DNA of 64,000 bases from assembly GCF_013303125.1 (NCBI RefSeq), contig NZ_JABTTE010000020.1:1-64000 (forward strand), written 5' to 3'. Of the stretch, positions 8,710 through 18,818 are shown one piece after another. The position numbers were made by a program, and so were the translations under genes. The notes under the pieces were generated by a model. The model was given only the letters and a program-made list of their open reading frames with translations, searched no databases and was not told the origin of the DNA. Source of the stretch: Calidifontibacillus erzurumensis (GTDB lineage Bacteria; Bacillota; Bacilli; Bacillales; Bacillaceae_J). How positions within the stretch are numbered: position 1 is the first letter of the stretch; each line of letters opens with the position of its first letter.

Positions 8710-9749
8710 TGGTGGGGCGGAAAGCTTGCGACTACCTGACTCAACCGGTCGAAAATCTACCTCTTTAATATTAAATCGAGGTCCGTTTCTTGATCGACAA
8801 TGGTTACTGCTAGTTTAAGTTCCACGAAATCAGAAAGTTAAAAATGGAGTGCAAAGAAATCCCAATGGTTTCTGCTAATCAAAATTCCACCTTAAAAAAA
8901 ATGCCCGAATGACAGCAAAAGTAATTTGGGAAAAAAGCAGCCTTGCTTAAAATATTAACGCCCAAAATGCAGATCGGCACTATTTAATCAAAATTAAATT
9001 GTTGATGAGCAAATTGTTGACTCAAAAGCGTTAGATGCATTCTCTCAACTATTAAATATGCAAAAGAAAACCCCTGATTATGCATCATCCAAAAAACTTG
9101 GGATGCGATTCCTACAATCTTAAAAGGCGCGTGGAACCAGAGCCTAAAAATGCATCTTTTTGGAAAGTGCAACTCATTTGCCCCATATTTGGATCTAAAG
9201 CCCAAAGATGCGAAATCTAGCTCATTTGGCTTTACACCGATCTATGAAGCAAGAGAACCAACGTGCGATCATCGCACATTTTTTATTCATATTAAAGAGG
9301 CCAAAGATGTTATATCCTGGCCTCCTTTTCCTTACCTTCAACAAACCGAAAATCTATGAACATAGAAATACAAACGATTGTTTAAACTGACTTTCAACCA
9401 TTTCGATGTCGTAAAGTACTAAATCGTGTTCTCCCATGAACGTCTTCCATAACTTTTTTAAGAACTGCAAACAAATATGAAAGACACAAAAAATTACAAT
9501 TCTTAGAATCAACCACTTTTCTCCAAAACAATAAAACCAAACCAAAATTAAAAACATATTGCTGAAATTAAAGTACGAAGCGCGATCTTAAAAATACGTT
9601 CTCACCGCCACCGGCTAATTTTTACAAAAATACTTGATATCGAAATTTATGAAAATTCTCCCTACTATTTTTCCAATATTTTATAAAAATTAGATTATAA
9701 TACCAGTTTTGTACTTGTACATGAAGTATGATAATCTCCAAAAACTTCC
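8710..9749. other. 1-kb gene-free stretch with decayed repeats and hairpins
   Basis: No frame here has a convincing start or family match. An imperfect direct repeat occurs at 8798-8825 and 8863-8890 (CAATGGTTACTGCTA versus CAATGGTTTCTGCTA, both ending TTCCAC). Two terminator-like hairpins lie at 9263-9284 and 9297-9330. Possibly the remains of a lost gene. Confidence 0.5.
9263..9284 (+). terminator. hairpin with T-tract
   Basis: GTGCG (9263-9267) pairs with CGCAC (9273-9277), followed by ATTTTTT. A second hairpin, GAGGCCA/TGGCCTC at 9297-9303 and 9318-9324 followed by CTTTTCCTT, is directly downstream. Confidence 0.5.
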
Positions 9750-11435
9750 TTATAAAATATATTTCACGGCTTCTTTAGATGGCAATGGATGGTCAAAATA
9801 AAAACCTTGAACCCCATCACATTCATAATCTTTTAAAAATTGATATTGCTCTTCTGTTTCCACACCTTCTGCAATAACAGTTAATCCCATATGGTGAGCT
9901 AACTGGATCACCGCTTTTACAATCGCTTGATCGTCTTGATCCATTAAAACATTTTTAATAAACGTTCGATCAATTTTCAAATAATCAGGAGACAATAATT
10001 TTAAATAATTTAAAGAAGAATAATGGACACCGAAATCATCCATTGAAATTTTAAGCCCAATTGCTTTTAGCCTTTTAATATTTTCCAAAGCAACATCAGG
10101 GTTATCCATCACAATTCGCTCGGTAAGTTCAATCACTAAATAAGATGGATCAATGCCCGTTTCCGATAAGATAGATTCAATAATGCTTGTCAAATTTTTA
10201 TGTTGAAACAAAGGCATCGCAAGGTTTACAGAAATTTTTGGCGGATGAAAGCCAATGTCAATCCAATCTTTAATTTGTTTGCACACCTGTTTCAAAACCC
10301 ATTGGTCAATATGAATAATCATTCTCGTTTCTTCAGCTATCGGAATAAATAGATTAGGAGAAATGATTCCATTTTTCGGATGATGCCAACGGATTAAAGC
10401 CTCCATACCAATTAGTTCGCCAGTTTTGCATGAAAATTGAGGCTGATAACATAAATGAAACTCATTTTTTTGGATTGCCCTTCGCAAATCATTTGCGAGA
10501 ATTAATCGATCAACCGATTTTTTCATAAATTTTTTCTTATAAAATTTGTAATTATTCATTCCTTCTTGCTTGGCATGGTACATTGCGGAGTCAGCATTTT
10601 TTACAAGGCTTTCAGCATCATTTCCATCATGCGGAAACAAACTTATACCAATGCTGGGTGTTACAAAAAATTCAAATTCATGTAATGCAAATGGATTAGA
10701 AAAGCTTTTGATAATTTTGTTTGCAACATGCATGCAGGTAAATTTGGAAGGTACGTCATGAAGGATAATAGCAAATTCATCGCCGCCATAACGGGCTACG
10801 GTTCCATGGCTGCCTATTACTTTCGTCAATCGTTTAGCTGCCATCTTCAACAATTGATCACCCATTCCATGACCAAGTGTATCATTGATATCTTTGAAAC
10901 GGTCTAAATCGAGAAAAATGACGGCACACATGGACTTTGTATCGGTAGTTTTTTTCATCGTTTCGTTTAAGATCTGATAAAAATAAGTTCTATTCGGCAA
11001 TTTCGTTAAATTATCATAGTACGCTAAAAACTTCAGCTGTTCCTCTAGTTTTTTACGTTCTGTAATATCAAGAAATACAGATACATAGTTTTTGATGCGA
11101 CCGTCTTGATCTTTTATGACATAGATCGAAATTTCTTCAAGAAATAACTCACCACTTTTTCTTTTATTCCAAATCTCTCCTTTCCACATTCCTTTTTGAC
11201 GAATGCTTCGCCACATTTCTCTATAAAAAGCTTTATCGTGAAGCCCAGAACTTAAGATTTTCGGATCTTTTCCTTTTACTTCTTCTTCACTATAACCAGT
11301 TAATTTCGTATAAGCTTGATTAACATATAAAATTCTATTTTTCGAATTAGTAACACACATGCCATAAACCATATGATTATAGACTTCAGCCAATAACTCA
11401 TTTTTCATTTTAAATGAATGATTTCCATTATTCAT
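9750..11435 (-). CDS. PAS-GGDEF-EAL cyclic-di-GMP turnover protein
   Basis: A 561-residue soluble protein: PAS domain (about 12-125), diguanylate cyclase domain (about 130-295) with an intact GGDEF at 217-221, and phosphodiesterase domain (about 312-555) with an intact EAL (345-347), DDFGVHYSSL and AEGVETEEQ. No RxxD inhibitory site is seen directly before GGDEF. Both activities are possible on sequence; which dominates cannot be told. No transmembrane segment is visible, so the PAS domain probably reads an internal cue. It is a single minus-strand gene with an AAGGCGGTG site. A second GGDEF-EAL gene, broken, lies at 38461-41117. Confidence 0.92.
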   Translation of the reverse strand: MNNGNHSFKMKNELLAEVYNHMVYGMCVTNSKNRILYVNQAYTKLTGYSEEEVKGKDPKILSSGLHDKAFYREMWRSIRQKGMWKGEIWNKRKSGELFLEEISIYVIKDQDGRIKNYVSVFLDITERKKLEEQLKFLAYYDNLTKLPNRTYFYQILNETMKKTTDTKSMCAVIFLDLDRFKDINDTLGHGMGDQLLKMAAKRLTKVIGSHGTVARYGGDEFAIILHDVPSKFTCMHVANKIIKSFSNPFALHEFEFFVTPSIGISLFPHDGNDAESLVKNADSAMYHAKQEGMNNYKFYKKKFMKKSVDRLILANDLRRAIQKNEFHLCYQPQFSCKTGELIGMEALIRWHHPKNGIISPNLFIPIAEETRMIIHIDQWVLKQVCKQIKDWIDIGFHPPKISVNLAMPLFQHKNLTSIIESILSETGIDPSYLVIELTERIVMDNPDVALENIKRLKAIGLKISMDDFGVHYSSLNYLKLLSPDYLKIDRTFIKNVLMDQDDQAIVKAVIQLAHHMGLTVIAEGVETEEQYQFLKDYECDGVQGFYFDHPLPSKEAVKYIL

Positions 11436-12210
11436 TCTGTCACCGCCTTTGACGTTTGAGCCGTTAATATGTCATGAACTCTAAAAATATATAAAATAGC
11501 ATGCTAAAATAATTTTTCTGTGAATCCTATCAAATGGTCGGTAAAATCTCGGGTGATTCCCCCTTCATAATGATTATGTATTTTAAGGTAAGTCTCTTAT
11601 GTTTCGCTGCTTGATTTAATAAAAAACACAAATCATGTATGAGAGCAAATCTCTCAGCTTATTTTTAGTAAACTCCTACCTTATTTATATTTGACCCTTG
11701 TTTTTAAGTATTCCTCTATTTCTCAAAGGGAATTATTTCAAGCAGTAGATCTAGTTTTAAGACAAAACCTTACCTTATTAATTAAGAATACCGTTTTCAA
11801 TAAAAAACCCCTTAAACTTCTAGGGTCCAATTGTTTAGACAATCGCTTCTCTCTTCATAGATCCACTTTATCAAACCCACTGTTGTTTTCTGAAAAGTAC
11901 AAATCTTTTAAGGAGCGATTTTTCAGGCAATCACTTCTCATTTCATGTAGCAACTTTTTCAACTTTTTCTCCTTTTTTGTACATATTTAACATACACCGA
12001 TCATTCATGAGCGGCTGAAGCTGATTAAAACTTGTTCCAGACTTATATAAATAAAAAGAAACTTTTTATAATTTTTCTATAATATTTAATGCGACTCCTG
12101 CTATTTTCTTAAAAAATTTTATATTTTTTCTCCCATAACAAAGTGAATTCAATTCTACCCTTACCCAAAAAGTTCACAATTGGTTCCTAAATGAAACATC
12201 TAGAATTCAT
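11436..12210. other. gene-free stretch, AT-rich
   Basis: Nothing recognisable. A 99-codon frame at 11691-11990 starts on TTG without a ribosome binding site and has no family resemblance. Confidence 0.4.
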
Positions 12211-12342
12211 TTACTTGCACACCAATCTATTTAACAAATTAATTCCGTCCGCGATCCTCAGCTCCAAATAAAAAATTAATCCAAAAACACTCATGACCTT
12301 ACGTAAACAACTTTCACAACCCTGAATGTATCTTATTTTCAT
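12211..12342 (-). CDS. possible 43-residue small protein with a CxxC pair
   Basis: Starts MKIRYIQGCESCLRKVMSVF and ends LLNRLVCK. The ATG (12340-12342) has GGAGGC nine bases upstream, a better site than chance frames here show. Contains Cys9-x-x-Cys12 and a hydrophobic middle (VFGLIFYL). No family is recognised. It is divergent from the DUF2892 gene. Support is the ribosome binding site and the clean frame only. Confidence 0.4.
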   Translation of the reverse strand: MKIRYIQGCESCLRKVMSVFGLIFYLELRIADGINLLNRLVCK

Positions 12343-12456
12343 GTTCTTTCGCCTCCAACTCTTAAAAAAATTTTCCTCATTTTTTTACAAAAAAACAGGA
12401 ATGACTAGCTTTTTGTCGAATACATTTATACAAATACTCTAGGGGGTGTTTTATAT

Positions 12457-12678
12457 ATGCATCTTTTTCCTACAAAAGGATCTATTGTTAACTTAATTGC
12501 AGGAATTTTAGTTCTAGGGAGTGTTCTGTTAGGCTTGTTTGTTAACACGAATTGGCTTTATCTTAGTGCATTTATAGGATTTATGTTGATTATTTCTTCA
12601 TTGACAGGCATTTGCCTAATTTCTTTTCTTTTTAAAGCCTTTGGTGTAAAAGAAGAACAATGTTGTAAAAATGCCTAA
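12457..12678 (+). CDS. DUF2892-type small membrane protein
   Basis: A 73-residue protein with two membrane segments (about 12-30 and 33-58) and a cysteine-containing tail (EEQCCKNA). It matches the small DUF2892/YgaP-tail membrane family in size, in the spacing of the two helices, and in the pattern LNxxAGxxxLxxxxLGxxV. Function unknown; relatives are often fused or adjacent to rhodanese domains, but none is nearby. AGGGGGTG precedes the ATG. Confidence 0.65.
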   Translation: MHLFPTKGSIVNLIAGILVLGSVLLGLFVNTNWLYLSAFIGFMLIISSLTGICLISFLFKAFGVKEEQCCKNA

Positions 12679-12690
12679 CAACGAAAAAAT

Positions 12691-12719
12691 GCCCGTCCAA
12701 TGGTAAACATTGAACAGGC
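12691..12719 (-). terminator. minus-strand terminator hairpin
   Basis: A 12-bp stem (12691-12702 with 12708-12719) that is complete on the minus strand with two G-U pairs, followed on that strand by ATTTTTTCG. Lies downstream of ung and 12 bp past the stop of the convergent DUF2892 gene. Confidence 0.55.
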
Positions 12720-12744
12720 GGTATTGATTAGCTAAACATGAAAC

Positions 12745-12775
12745 AAAAAAGGAGAGGATTATTTCTAACCTCTCC
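12745..12775 (-). terminator. intrinsic terminator of ung
   Basis: GGAGAGG (12751-12757) pairs with CCTCTCC (12769-12775); on the minus strand the stem is followed by TTTTTTG. Confidence 0.75.
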
Positions 12776-12853
12776 TTGCTCCTTTTATTTTAAAAGCCAA
12801 CTTGAGCACATTTCTAAAGTTGGTATAACTATATCCGCATCAATCAGTCCATC

Positions 12854-13528
12854 TTAAATATTTGAAATCTGCCAATTAATTTCTTCCATACCGTTTTCCC
12901 GCAAGAAAGCATTCGTTCGAGAAAATGGTCTGCTGCCAAAAAATCCCCGTGCTGCTGAAAAAGGGCTTGGATGTGGTGATTTAATAATGTAATGCCACGG
13001 ATTCGTAATCAACTGCTGCTTTTGCTGTGCAAACTGCCCCCAAAGAATAAAAACAACCGGCTTCTTTCGCTCATTCAATTTTTCAATCACTTTGTCCGTG
13101 AACATTTCCCATCCTAACGCTTTATGAGAGTTCGGCAATCCGGCCCGAACAGTTAACACCGCATTCAACAACAACACACCTTGTTTCGTCCATTCCACTA
13201 AATGGCCATGGTTCGGAATTGAACAGCCTAGATCGTCGTGCAATTCTTTATAAATATTTTGTAAAGACGGAGGAATTTTCACTCCTGGTTTGACAGAAAA
13301 ACTTAACCCATGAGCCTGGCCCGGGCCGTGGTATGGGTCTTGTCCTATAATGACAACTTTCGTATCTTCAAAAGAAGTAAAATGCAAAGCATTAAAAATA
13401 TCATACATATCCGGATAAACGATTTGCGTTTCATATTCTTTCTTTAAAATTTGCCGCAACCGCTGGTAATAAGGTTTGGAAAACTCCCCTTCAAGGAGTG
13501 GCGCCCAATCATTTTTCAAAATTGCCAT
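12854..13528 (-). CDS. ung: uracil-DNA glycosylase, family 1
   Basis: A 224-residue enzyme that removes uracil from DNA in base-excision repair. The catalytic water-activating loop GQDPYHG has Asp64, [10 protein letters not shown] follows, and the leucine-loop motif [11 protein letters not shown] is near residue 185. The start chosen (ATG at 13526-13528, giving MAILKNDW) matches Bacillus Ung N-termini and has GGAGGG ten to eleven bases upstream; the frame stays open 13 codons further but those residues are atypical. Single gene with its own terminator. Expected to act on the chromosome after cytosine deamination or dUMP incorporation. Confidence 0.95.
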   Translation of the reverse strand: MAILKNDWAPLLEGEFSKPYYQRLRQILKKEYETQIVYPDMYDIFNALHFTSFEDTKVVIIGQDPYHGPGQAHGLSFSVKPGVKIPPSLQNIYKELHDDLGCSIPNHGHLVEWTKQGVLLLNAVLTVRAGLPNSHKALGWEMFTDKVIEKLNERKKPVVFILWGQFAQQKQQLITNPWHYIIKSPHPSPFSAARGFFGSRPFSRTNAFLRENGMEEINWQISNI

Positions 13529-13564
13529 GTGCAAACGACCCTCCACATATCTACCTTTCAGTTT

Positions 13565-13656
13565 CAAACGTTTAACCGCTTAAAGAGCAAGCCCTTTTGT
13601 TGAAAAAGTTTAGCCACTTTAAGAGCGAACCCTTTCGTTTAAAAGTTTTAGTCACA
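13565..13656. repeat. imperfect tandem duplication upstream of ung
   Basis: Two approximately 46-bp copies, each with GTTTA(A/G)CC, CTT(A)AAGAGC and CCCTTTnGTT. The rest of the gap to 14276 shows no gene, only a C-rich, G-poor stretch (about 13930-14060). Confidence 0.45.
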
Positions 13657-14276
13657 ATTTCAATAAAAACTAGCATTATATTATGACACTAGTATACCAT
13701 TCATAGACTATTCCTTAATCGTTATTCTTTCGTTTATGAAACATTAAAAGATTTGGTTATTTAATTCGTAGAAACTACTCAGAATCCTTAACAAGCATAT
13801 TTTACAGTCATATACCCTATTATACCACTCCTCCTACAGAACAGAACCGCCAATCCTTTTTATTGACGGCAGGCGAAATACCTGGTAGGCCAGTGTTCAA
13901 AAAGCTATTTTGTATCCAAAAAATTAGCGCAGCCCCTCCCCCAGCCAATTACCTCGCTAACTTCCCCATCGTAATAACCAACTACCTAGCATCCTATACC
14001 ACCTACTGTATTACTACATGACGAACCATCTGTCATACAACACGGCAAAAAACCCAAATACCTTACCAACCCATTCAACTATCCAATAATCTGTTTCAAA
14101 AACAGCTTAACAACTTTTCACATAGACAAACTACACAAAAAAATTTACAATAATTAGTAATAATAGGACTATATTACTATTTTTGGAATAAAAGCAAATT
14201 TCGACACAATCTTTTTACTTTTGCTATTATTCTATAACTGGTGGTATTTCCATAGAGCGAAAAAGGGGAAAAATAA

Positions 14277-15893
14277 ATGATGATAACAGATTCTTGGTAT
14301 TTATTAAACTCTAAGTATAATTGCGAAAATAATTATCGTCTGAATCCTGACATATTACCACAGCAAAGACACCTGTTGTCACCGAAAGAGCTTGAAGAGA
14401 AAACAAAAGTTTATGCCAACTTGATTCGCTTGACAGATTTTTTTGTAAGAAAACTACTCTTCTTTTTAAAAGACATACCAGCAGTCGTTATTATCACCGA
14501 TGATGAGTGTAATGTTCTAAAAGTAATGGGCAATGAAGATATGAGGAAAAATATCGAAATTAAGGAAGGTGTAAGCTTCCAAGAACAATATACAGGGACC
14601 AACTCTATTTATCTATGTCTCAACCATAACCAGCCCATTCAAGTAAAAGGAAAAGAACATTACCATAAAGCTCTTTACAATTACTGCTGTTCCAGTTGTA
14701 AATTCACATTGGAAGAAGGAATTTCTGGAACGATCACTTTAATGACAAAAGTCGAGCAATCTTCAGCTTTTCATTTAGGACTTGTATCCTCGGTGACAGA
14801 TGCGATTGAAAGAGAAATCGAATTAAATAAAAAAAATAAAAAATTAAATTTGTTCAATCAAGTTATTTTGAATTCAACAAAAAATGGAATTATTATCATC
14901 GATCATAACGGGATTATCACAGATTTTAATGAAGCAGCTGAAAACTACACAGGCTGCACAAAAAATGATGTCATTGGCAATCATATTTATTTATTCAAAG
15001 ATGCTTTCAATAAATTTTTCCATTACATTGAAAACGTTCTAACCGATAACACCAAATATGAAAATATCGAATTACATTTTCATATCGATAAATCAAATAA
15101 AGTTTGTTTATTCGATGCCTTGCCCATTTACGATGACGATCAATTCATCGGTGTCTTTTGCCAATTTCGAGATATAACCGACCGATATGAACTTGAACAA
15201 CAAGTCATTGCTAATGAAAAACTATCCATCATCGGGCAATTAAGCGCTGGCCTTGCCCATGAAATTAGAAACCCTCTAACACCGATTAGCGGCTTTTTGC
15301 AATTGTTAGAGAAAAACTGTAATTGTGAAAATGCGAACCTTTATTTCAAAATCATTAACGAAGAACTTGAAAGAGTAAAAGAGCTTATTAACAACTTTGT
15401 CCTTGTTTCTAAACCAGAAGCACCATGCAAATCGAAAGTTCATATCCAAACTTTGCTTTCAGAAACGATTCAATTCATGAAAAGCGAAGCGATTCTTCAT
15501 AATGTATCGATCTTTTTTACAGATCACAATGAAGAAGAAATATTCATAAATATTGATAAAAATCAAATCAAACAAGTGTTAATCAATCTTTTGCAAAATG
15601 CTATTGAAGAAATGAGCGGAGGTGGTGAAATTCACGTTACTTTAATGAAAAATAATGAAACTAAACAGATCGAAATTTCCGTAATTGACCAAGGTTCAGG
15701 AGTTGATGAAGAAGTACTTGCTAATATTTTTAAACCTTTCGTAACAACAAAACAATCTGGGACAGGCCTTGGCTTATCTGTTTGTCATCGAATTATTAAA
15801 AATCATCATGGAGAAATCACCGTGGAAACGAAAAAAAATGAAGGGTCAATTTTTACAATCAAATTGCCTTTTTCAGTCCAAGAGGACAATTAA
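14277..15893 (+). CDS. sensor histidine kinase with AcoR-like GAF and PAS domains
   Basis: A 538-residue kinase without transmembrane segments. Residues about 45-180 resemble the GAF sensor of AcoR/DhaR-type activators (TGTNSIYLCLNHNQPIQVKG, then a Cys cluster CCSSC at 137-141). A PAS domain follows (about 195-305), then HisKA with the phospho-accepting His328 in GLAHEIRNP, and HATPase_c ending GTGLGLSVCHRI. No response regulator is adjacent, so the partner is unknown. It ends 28 bp before the thiamine-diphosphate enzyme gene on the same strand, which suggests it is co-transcribed with that gene and reads a metabolite of that pathway (inference). Confidence 0.88.
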   Translation: MMITDSWYLLNSKYNCENNYRLNPDILPQQRHLLSPKELEEKTKVYANLIRLTDFFVRKLLFFLKDIPAVVIITDDECNVLKVMGNEDMRKNIEIKEGVSFQEQYTGTNSIYLCLNHNQPIQVKGKEHYHKALYNYCCSSCKFTLEEGISGTITLMTKVEQSSAFHLGLVSSVTDAIEREIELNKKNKKLNLFNQVILNSTKNGIIIIDHNGIITDFNEAAENYTGCTKNDVIGNHIYLFKDAFNKFFHYIENVLTDNTKYENIELHFHIDKSNKVCLFDALPIYDDDQFIGVFCQFRDITDRYELEQQVIANEKLSIIGQLSAGLAHEIRNPLTPISGFLQLLEKNCNCENANLYFKIINEELERVKELINNFVLVSKPEAPCKSKVHIQTLLSETIQFMKSEAILHNVSIFFTDHNEEEIFINIDKNQIKQVLINLLQNAIEEMSGGGEIHVTLMKNNETKQIEISVIDQGSGVDEEVLANIFKPFVTTKQSGTGLGLSVCHRIIKNHHGEITVETKKNEGSIFTIKLPFSVQEDN

Positions 15894-15921
15894 TTTGTTT
15901 TTATACACGGGGGGATTTTTA

Positions 15922-17946
15922 ATGGCGACAGTTTTAGAAATGTTAATGAAACAATTAAAAACCTGGAATGTGATGCATATTTTCGGAATTCCCGGAAGAC
16001 CTGTAGGGCCGCTTATTAAAGAAATGACAAGGCAAGGCATCAAATTTGTATTAAACCAACACGAAACCGGCGCAGGGTATGCAGCTGGAGGCTATGCCCT
16101 AGAAAGAAAAACATTAGGTGTTGCTTTTGCAACAGCAGGACCAGGCGGAACGAATATGATTACTGCAGCTGGACAAGCTATGGCGCATCAAGCACCAGTG
16201 TTATTTATTACTGGACAAATGTCGGCAGGAAAGATTGGCAAATCATACAGTCAAGATTCTTCTATTTTTGGAGCAGATTTAGTGAAAATGTTCGAGCCTG
16301 TGACGAAATACAGCGCTAGAGTCGAACGAGGAGATTCATTTGAAAGTCATTTAAGGTATGCGGTTGAACGTGCTTTTACAGGTGTGAAAGGACCGGTTCA
16401 CCTTTCCCTACCGCTCGATGTTTTATTTGAAGAAATTACGCCTTTTAACATAGACTTTCCTAAAGTACAACATACGATTGCAGCAAATCTTGAGGAAGTA
16501 TTGCACCTCATACACGAAGCGCAAAGGCCGGTTTTCCTTTTAGGAAAAGGCGTACGTACATCGAACAGCTATAAAGAGATTTTCGAGGTTGCAACGAGAT
16601 GGAATATACCAGTTATTACAACAGGAGGCGGCAAAGGAACATTTCCTACAACCCACCCGCTTTCATTAGGGGTATATGGGCTTGGCGGCTCTATTGAAGC
16701 AGACCGTTATTTAGAATCTGGCGTTGATGTCATGATCGTTGCAGGTTCATCTTTACATGACATGGCTTTAGCAGGATTTAAAGAAAAGTTTTATCCTGAA
16801 AAAGTCATTCATTTTGATTATGATCCTACTTTTGTCGGCAAATCGATCCCCCGACCTACTTTGTATGTACCGGGCGATTTAAAAAGTAATTTTCACAAAA
16901 TTTTGCAAATGGCTGAAGAAGCAGGATTGCAAAAGAAAAATGAAAATGCTCTCTTTGAAGTTGCAGCTGCTGTAGATGTCGAAATCAAAGAGAACGACCC
17001 ATTTGAACGTGTGGTAAGTACTATAGAAGGCAGCTTTGACCCTACCCTTTTGGGAACTATTGCAACTGCCCATGAAAACGAATATAGGACAGTAAAAGTA
17101 GAAAACGATGACAATGCCCTTACAGATCACATTGCAATTGCTCCTGACAGAGGCAATACGACTGCAACATTCATTAACGAGAATAATGAAAATGCACGTC
17201 TTATGCAAAATGCCAATAGAAGCGTCCTCTCTGAAGTTGTTGCAACAGTCGAAAAAGTAGCCTCTCAAAAGATCGAAAACAGCATGCTCCACGAACAGGG
17301 GCAAGTGCATTCCGAATCATTTGAAAAGGCTTTCACCGAAAATACAAACGAACAAATAGAACAACATAAGCCAGAAACTTATATTTCTTCAGCGAAGGCA
17401 ATCGAAGTCATTCGAAAACTTTTGCCTAAGAATACGAAAGTTTTTGCTGATGTTGGCAGTCATGCTTACTTCGCAGTCAAACATTTTGATGTTTACGAGC
17501 CAGATACGTTCTATTTTGATGACCGTTTTATCTCTATGGGGAACGGTATTGGCTATGCCATTGGAGCGAAAATCGGTGCGAATGACGAAACTCAGCCTGT
17601 TGCGTGCATCACTGGAGACGGCTGCATGCTCATGTACGGAACTGAAATTTTGACAGCAGTGGAACATCGTGCCCCGATTTTATTCTATGTTTTCAATAAC
17701 AGTGGATTACATATGGTTGAGACTGGTATGAAGTATTGGCTAAACTGCCCAGACTATACGATGTATAAAAGTGCGGTTGATTTCATTTCTTTTGGAAAAT
17801 CAATGGGATGCCCAGGTTTCCGCTGCTTAAATGAAAAAGACATTGAAAAAGCAACCCAATACGGCTTGCAAAGTGAATTGCCAACAATCATTGAAATTAT
17901 GGTTGACCCTGATGAAATACCGCCAACATTAAAGAGAGAAGAATAA
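15922..17946 (+). CDS. thiamine-diphosphate enzyme (acetolactate synthase-like) with a large insert
   Basis: A 674-residue enzyme. The N-terminal pyrimidine-binding domain carries the catalytic glutamate (HETGAGYAAGGYA, Glu48), a central domain follows, and the C-terminal domain has the diphosphate site GDGCMLM...NNSG. Family members are usually about 550 residues; the extra length is a roughly 130-residue acidic, Asn/Glu/Thr-rich segment (nt about 16960-17375) between the central and C-terminal domains that resembles no domain I know. The ATG at 15922 has a GGGGGG site; the frame extends upstream into the kinase gene but that part is kinase sequence read in another frame. Donor and acceptor substrates are unknown. 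Confidence 0.85.
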   Translation: MATVLEMLMKQLKTWNVMHIFGIPGRPVGPLIKEMTRQGIKFVLNQHETGAGYAAGGYALERKTLGVAFATAGPGGTNMITAAGQAMAHQAPVLFITGQMSAGKIGKSYSQDSSIFGADLVKMFEPVTKYSARVERGDSFESHLRYAVERAFTGVKGPVHLSLPLDVLFEEITPFNIDFPKVQHTIAANLEEVLHLIHEAQRPVFLLGKGVRTSNSYKEIFEVATRWNIPVITTGGGKGTFPTTHPLSLGVYGLGGSIEADRYLESGVDVMIVAGSSLHDMALAGFKEKFYPEKVIHFDYDPTFVGKSIPRPTLYVPGDLKSNFHKILQMAEEAGLQKKNENALFEVAAAVDVEIKENDPFERVVSTIEGSFDPTLLGTIATAHENEYRTVKVENDDNALTDHIAIAPDRGNTTATFINENNENARLMQNANRSVLSEVVATVEKVASQKIENSMLHEQGQVHSESFEKAFTENTNEQIEQHKPETYISSAKAIEVIRKLLPKNTKVFADVGSHAYFAVKHFDVYEPDTFYFDDRFISMGNGIGYAIGAKIGANDETQPVACITGDGCMLMYGTEILTAVEHRAPILFYVFNNSGLHMVETGMKYWLNCPDYTMYKSAVDFISFGKSMGCPGFRCLNEKDIEKATQYGLQSELPTIIEIMVDPDEIPPTLKREE

Positions 17947-18208
17947 ATAGCGGAACTCGTGGTTTTTCTCAAATGGCAGGTTCCTGCTTGCTGTAAAAAA
18001 ACATGATTTTGCATTTGTGTACCACTCTCATTTATCAAAGATATGAATTTACACTTGCCAGAATTGATCGATTCTGTTCATGGCCACCTCGTTTTGGCTC
18101 TTATGCTGTAAAATTTTGTAAATTTTAATCGATAGATTGAAAGGATTCTTGTCGACTATTGATGAAATTTTGTTCAAGCTATCGTCTTATGTTGGAAGGT
18201 GACGAAAA

Positions 18209-18616
18209 ATGACTACTCGAAAAGAACGCGGACTAGAGAATTTACGGGCCATTTCAGGCGAAGTTGGAATAAAAGCCGTTGAAAAATTGGCAGATACTTC
18301 TTTGGAACTAGCCAACTTTATTACTGAATTTGCTTTTGGAGATATATATTCTTTAAAAGCTTTGTCAAAGAGAGACCAAGTGCTCATTACCCTTTCATCT
18401 CTTATATCACAAGGAGAAATCGAGGCACTTAAAGTGCATTTTCACTCCGCTCACAATATTGGACTAACAGAAGACGAAATAAAGAATATTATCATCCATT
18501 GCGTTCCATATGCCGGCTTCCCGAAAGCAATCAGAGCGATGCAAATGTATGAAGAAGTACTAAACGATGATACATTTCATAATAAGGCAAGCCAGTACGT
18601 CCATAACAATCAATGA
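18209..18616 (+). CDS. carboxymuconolactone decarboxylase family protein
   Basis: A 135-residue single-domain protein. The pattern LSKRDQVLITLSSLISQG, then HFHSAHNIGLTEDEI and HCVPYAGFPKAIRAM, is that of gamma-carboxymuconolactone decarboxylase. The CxxC of AhpD-type peroxidase relatives is absent, so a redox role is less likely than a lactone decarboxylase-like role. It follows the thiamine enzyme by 262 bp on the same strand and may serve the same pathway. The start is preceded by GGAAGGTG. Confidence 0.85.
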   Translation: MTTRKERGLENLRAISGEVGIKAVEKLADTSLELANFITEFAFGDIYSLKALSKRDQVLITLSSLISQGEIEALKVHFHSAHNIGLTEDEIKNIIIHCVPYAGFPKAIRAMQMYEEVLNDDTFHNKASQYVHNNQ

Positions 18617-18630
18617 TGCGCAAATGGATT

Positions 18631-18722
18631 AAAATCAACCATTGGTTTTTATCGAGTACCGAAAGTCAGCCAGTCAATTATTGACAGCGTGAAAATCAAA
18701 ATCAATTATTGCTTTTTATCGG
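18631..18722. repeat. short imperfect direct repeat
   Basis: AAAATCAACCATTGGTTTTT at 18631 recurs as AAAATCAATTATTGCTTTTT at 18698, both followed by ATCG. Confidence 0.5.
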
Positions 18723-18781
18723 GGGGCTAAAATGTTGCAGCGCCCCTCTTTCCTTTTTTACATTCGTATATAAACATTAAG

Positions 18782-18805
18782 GGCTTTCTACTTTTCGGAA
18801 AGCCC
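18782..18805 (-). terminator. hairpin at the 3' end of the 18819-19445 gene
   Basis: GGGCTTTC pairs with GAAAGCCC across a short loop. The following minus-strand tract is weak (TTAATGTTT), so termination efficiency is uncertain. Confidence 0.45.
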
Positions 18806-18818
18806 CGCCACAACTCTA

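Noticed and set aside
11691-11990. 99-codon frame starting on TTG
   Set aside because: No ribosome binding site, no family resemblance, odd residue composition.
16879-17310. 143-codon minus-strand frame
   Set aside because: Lies inside the thiamine-enzyme gene, antisense to a well-supported coding sequence.
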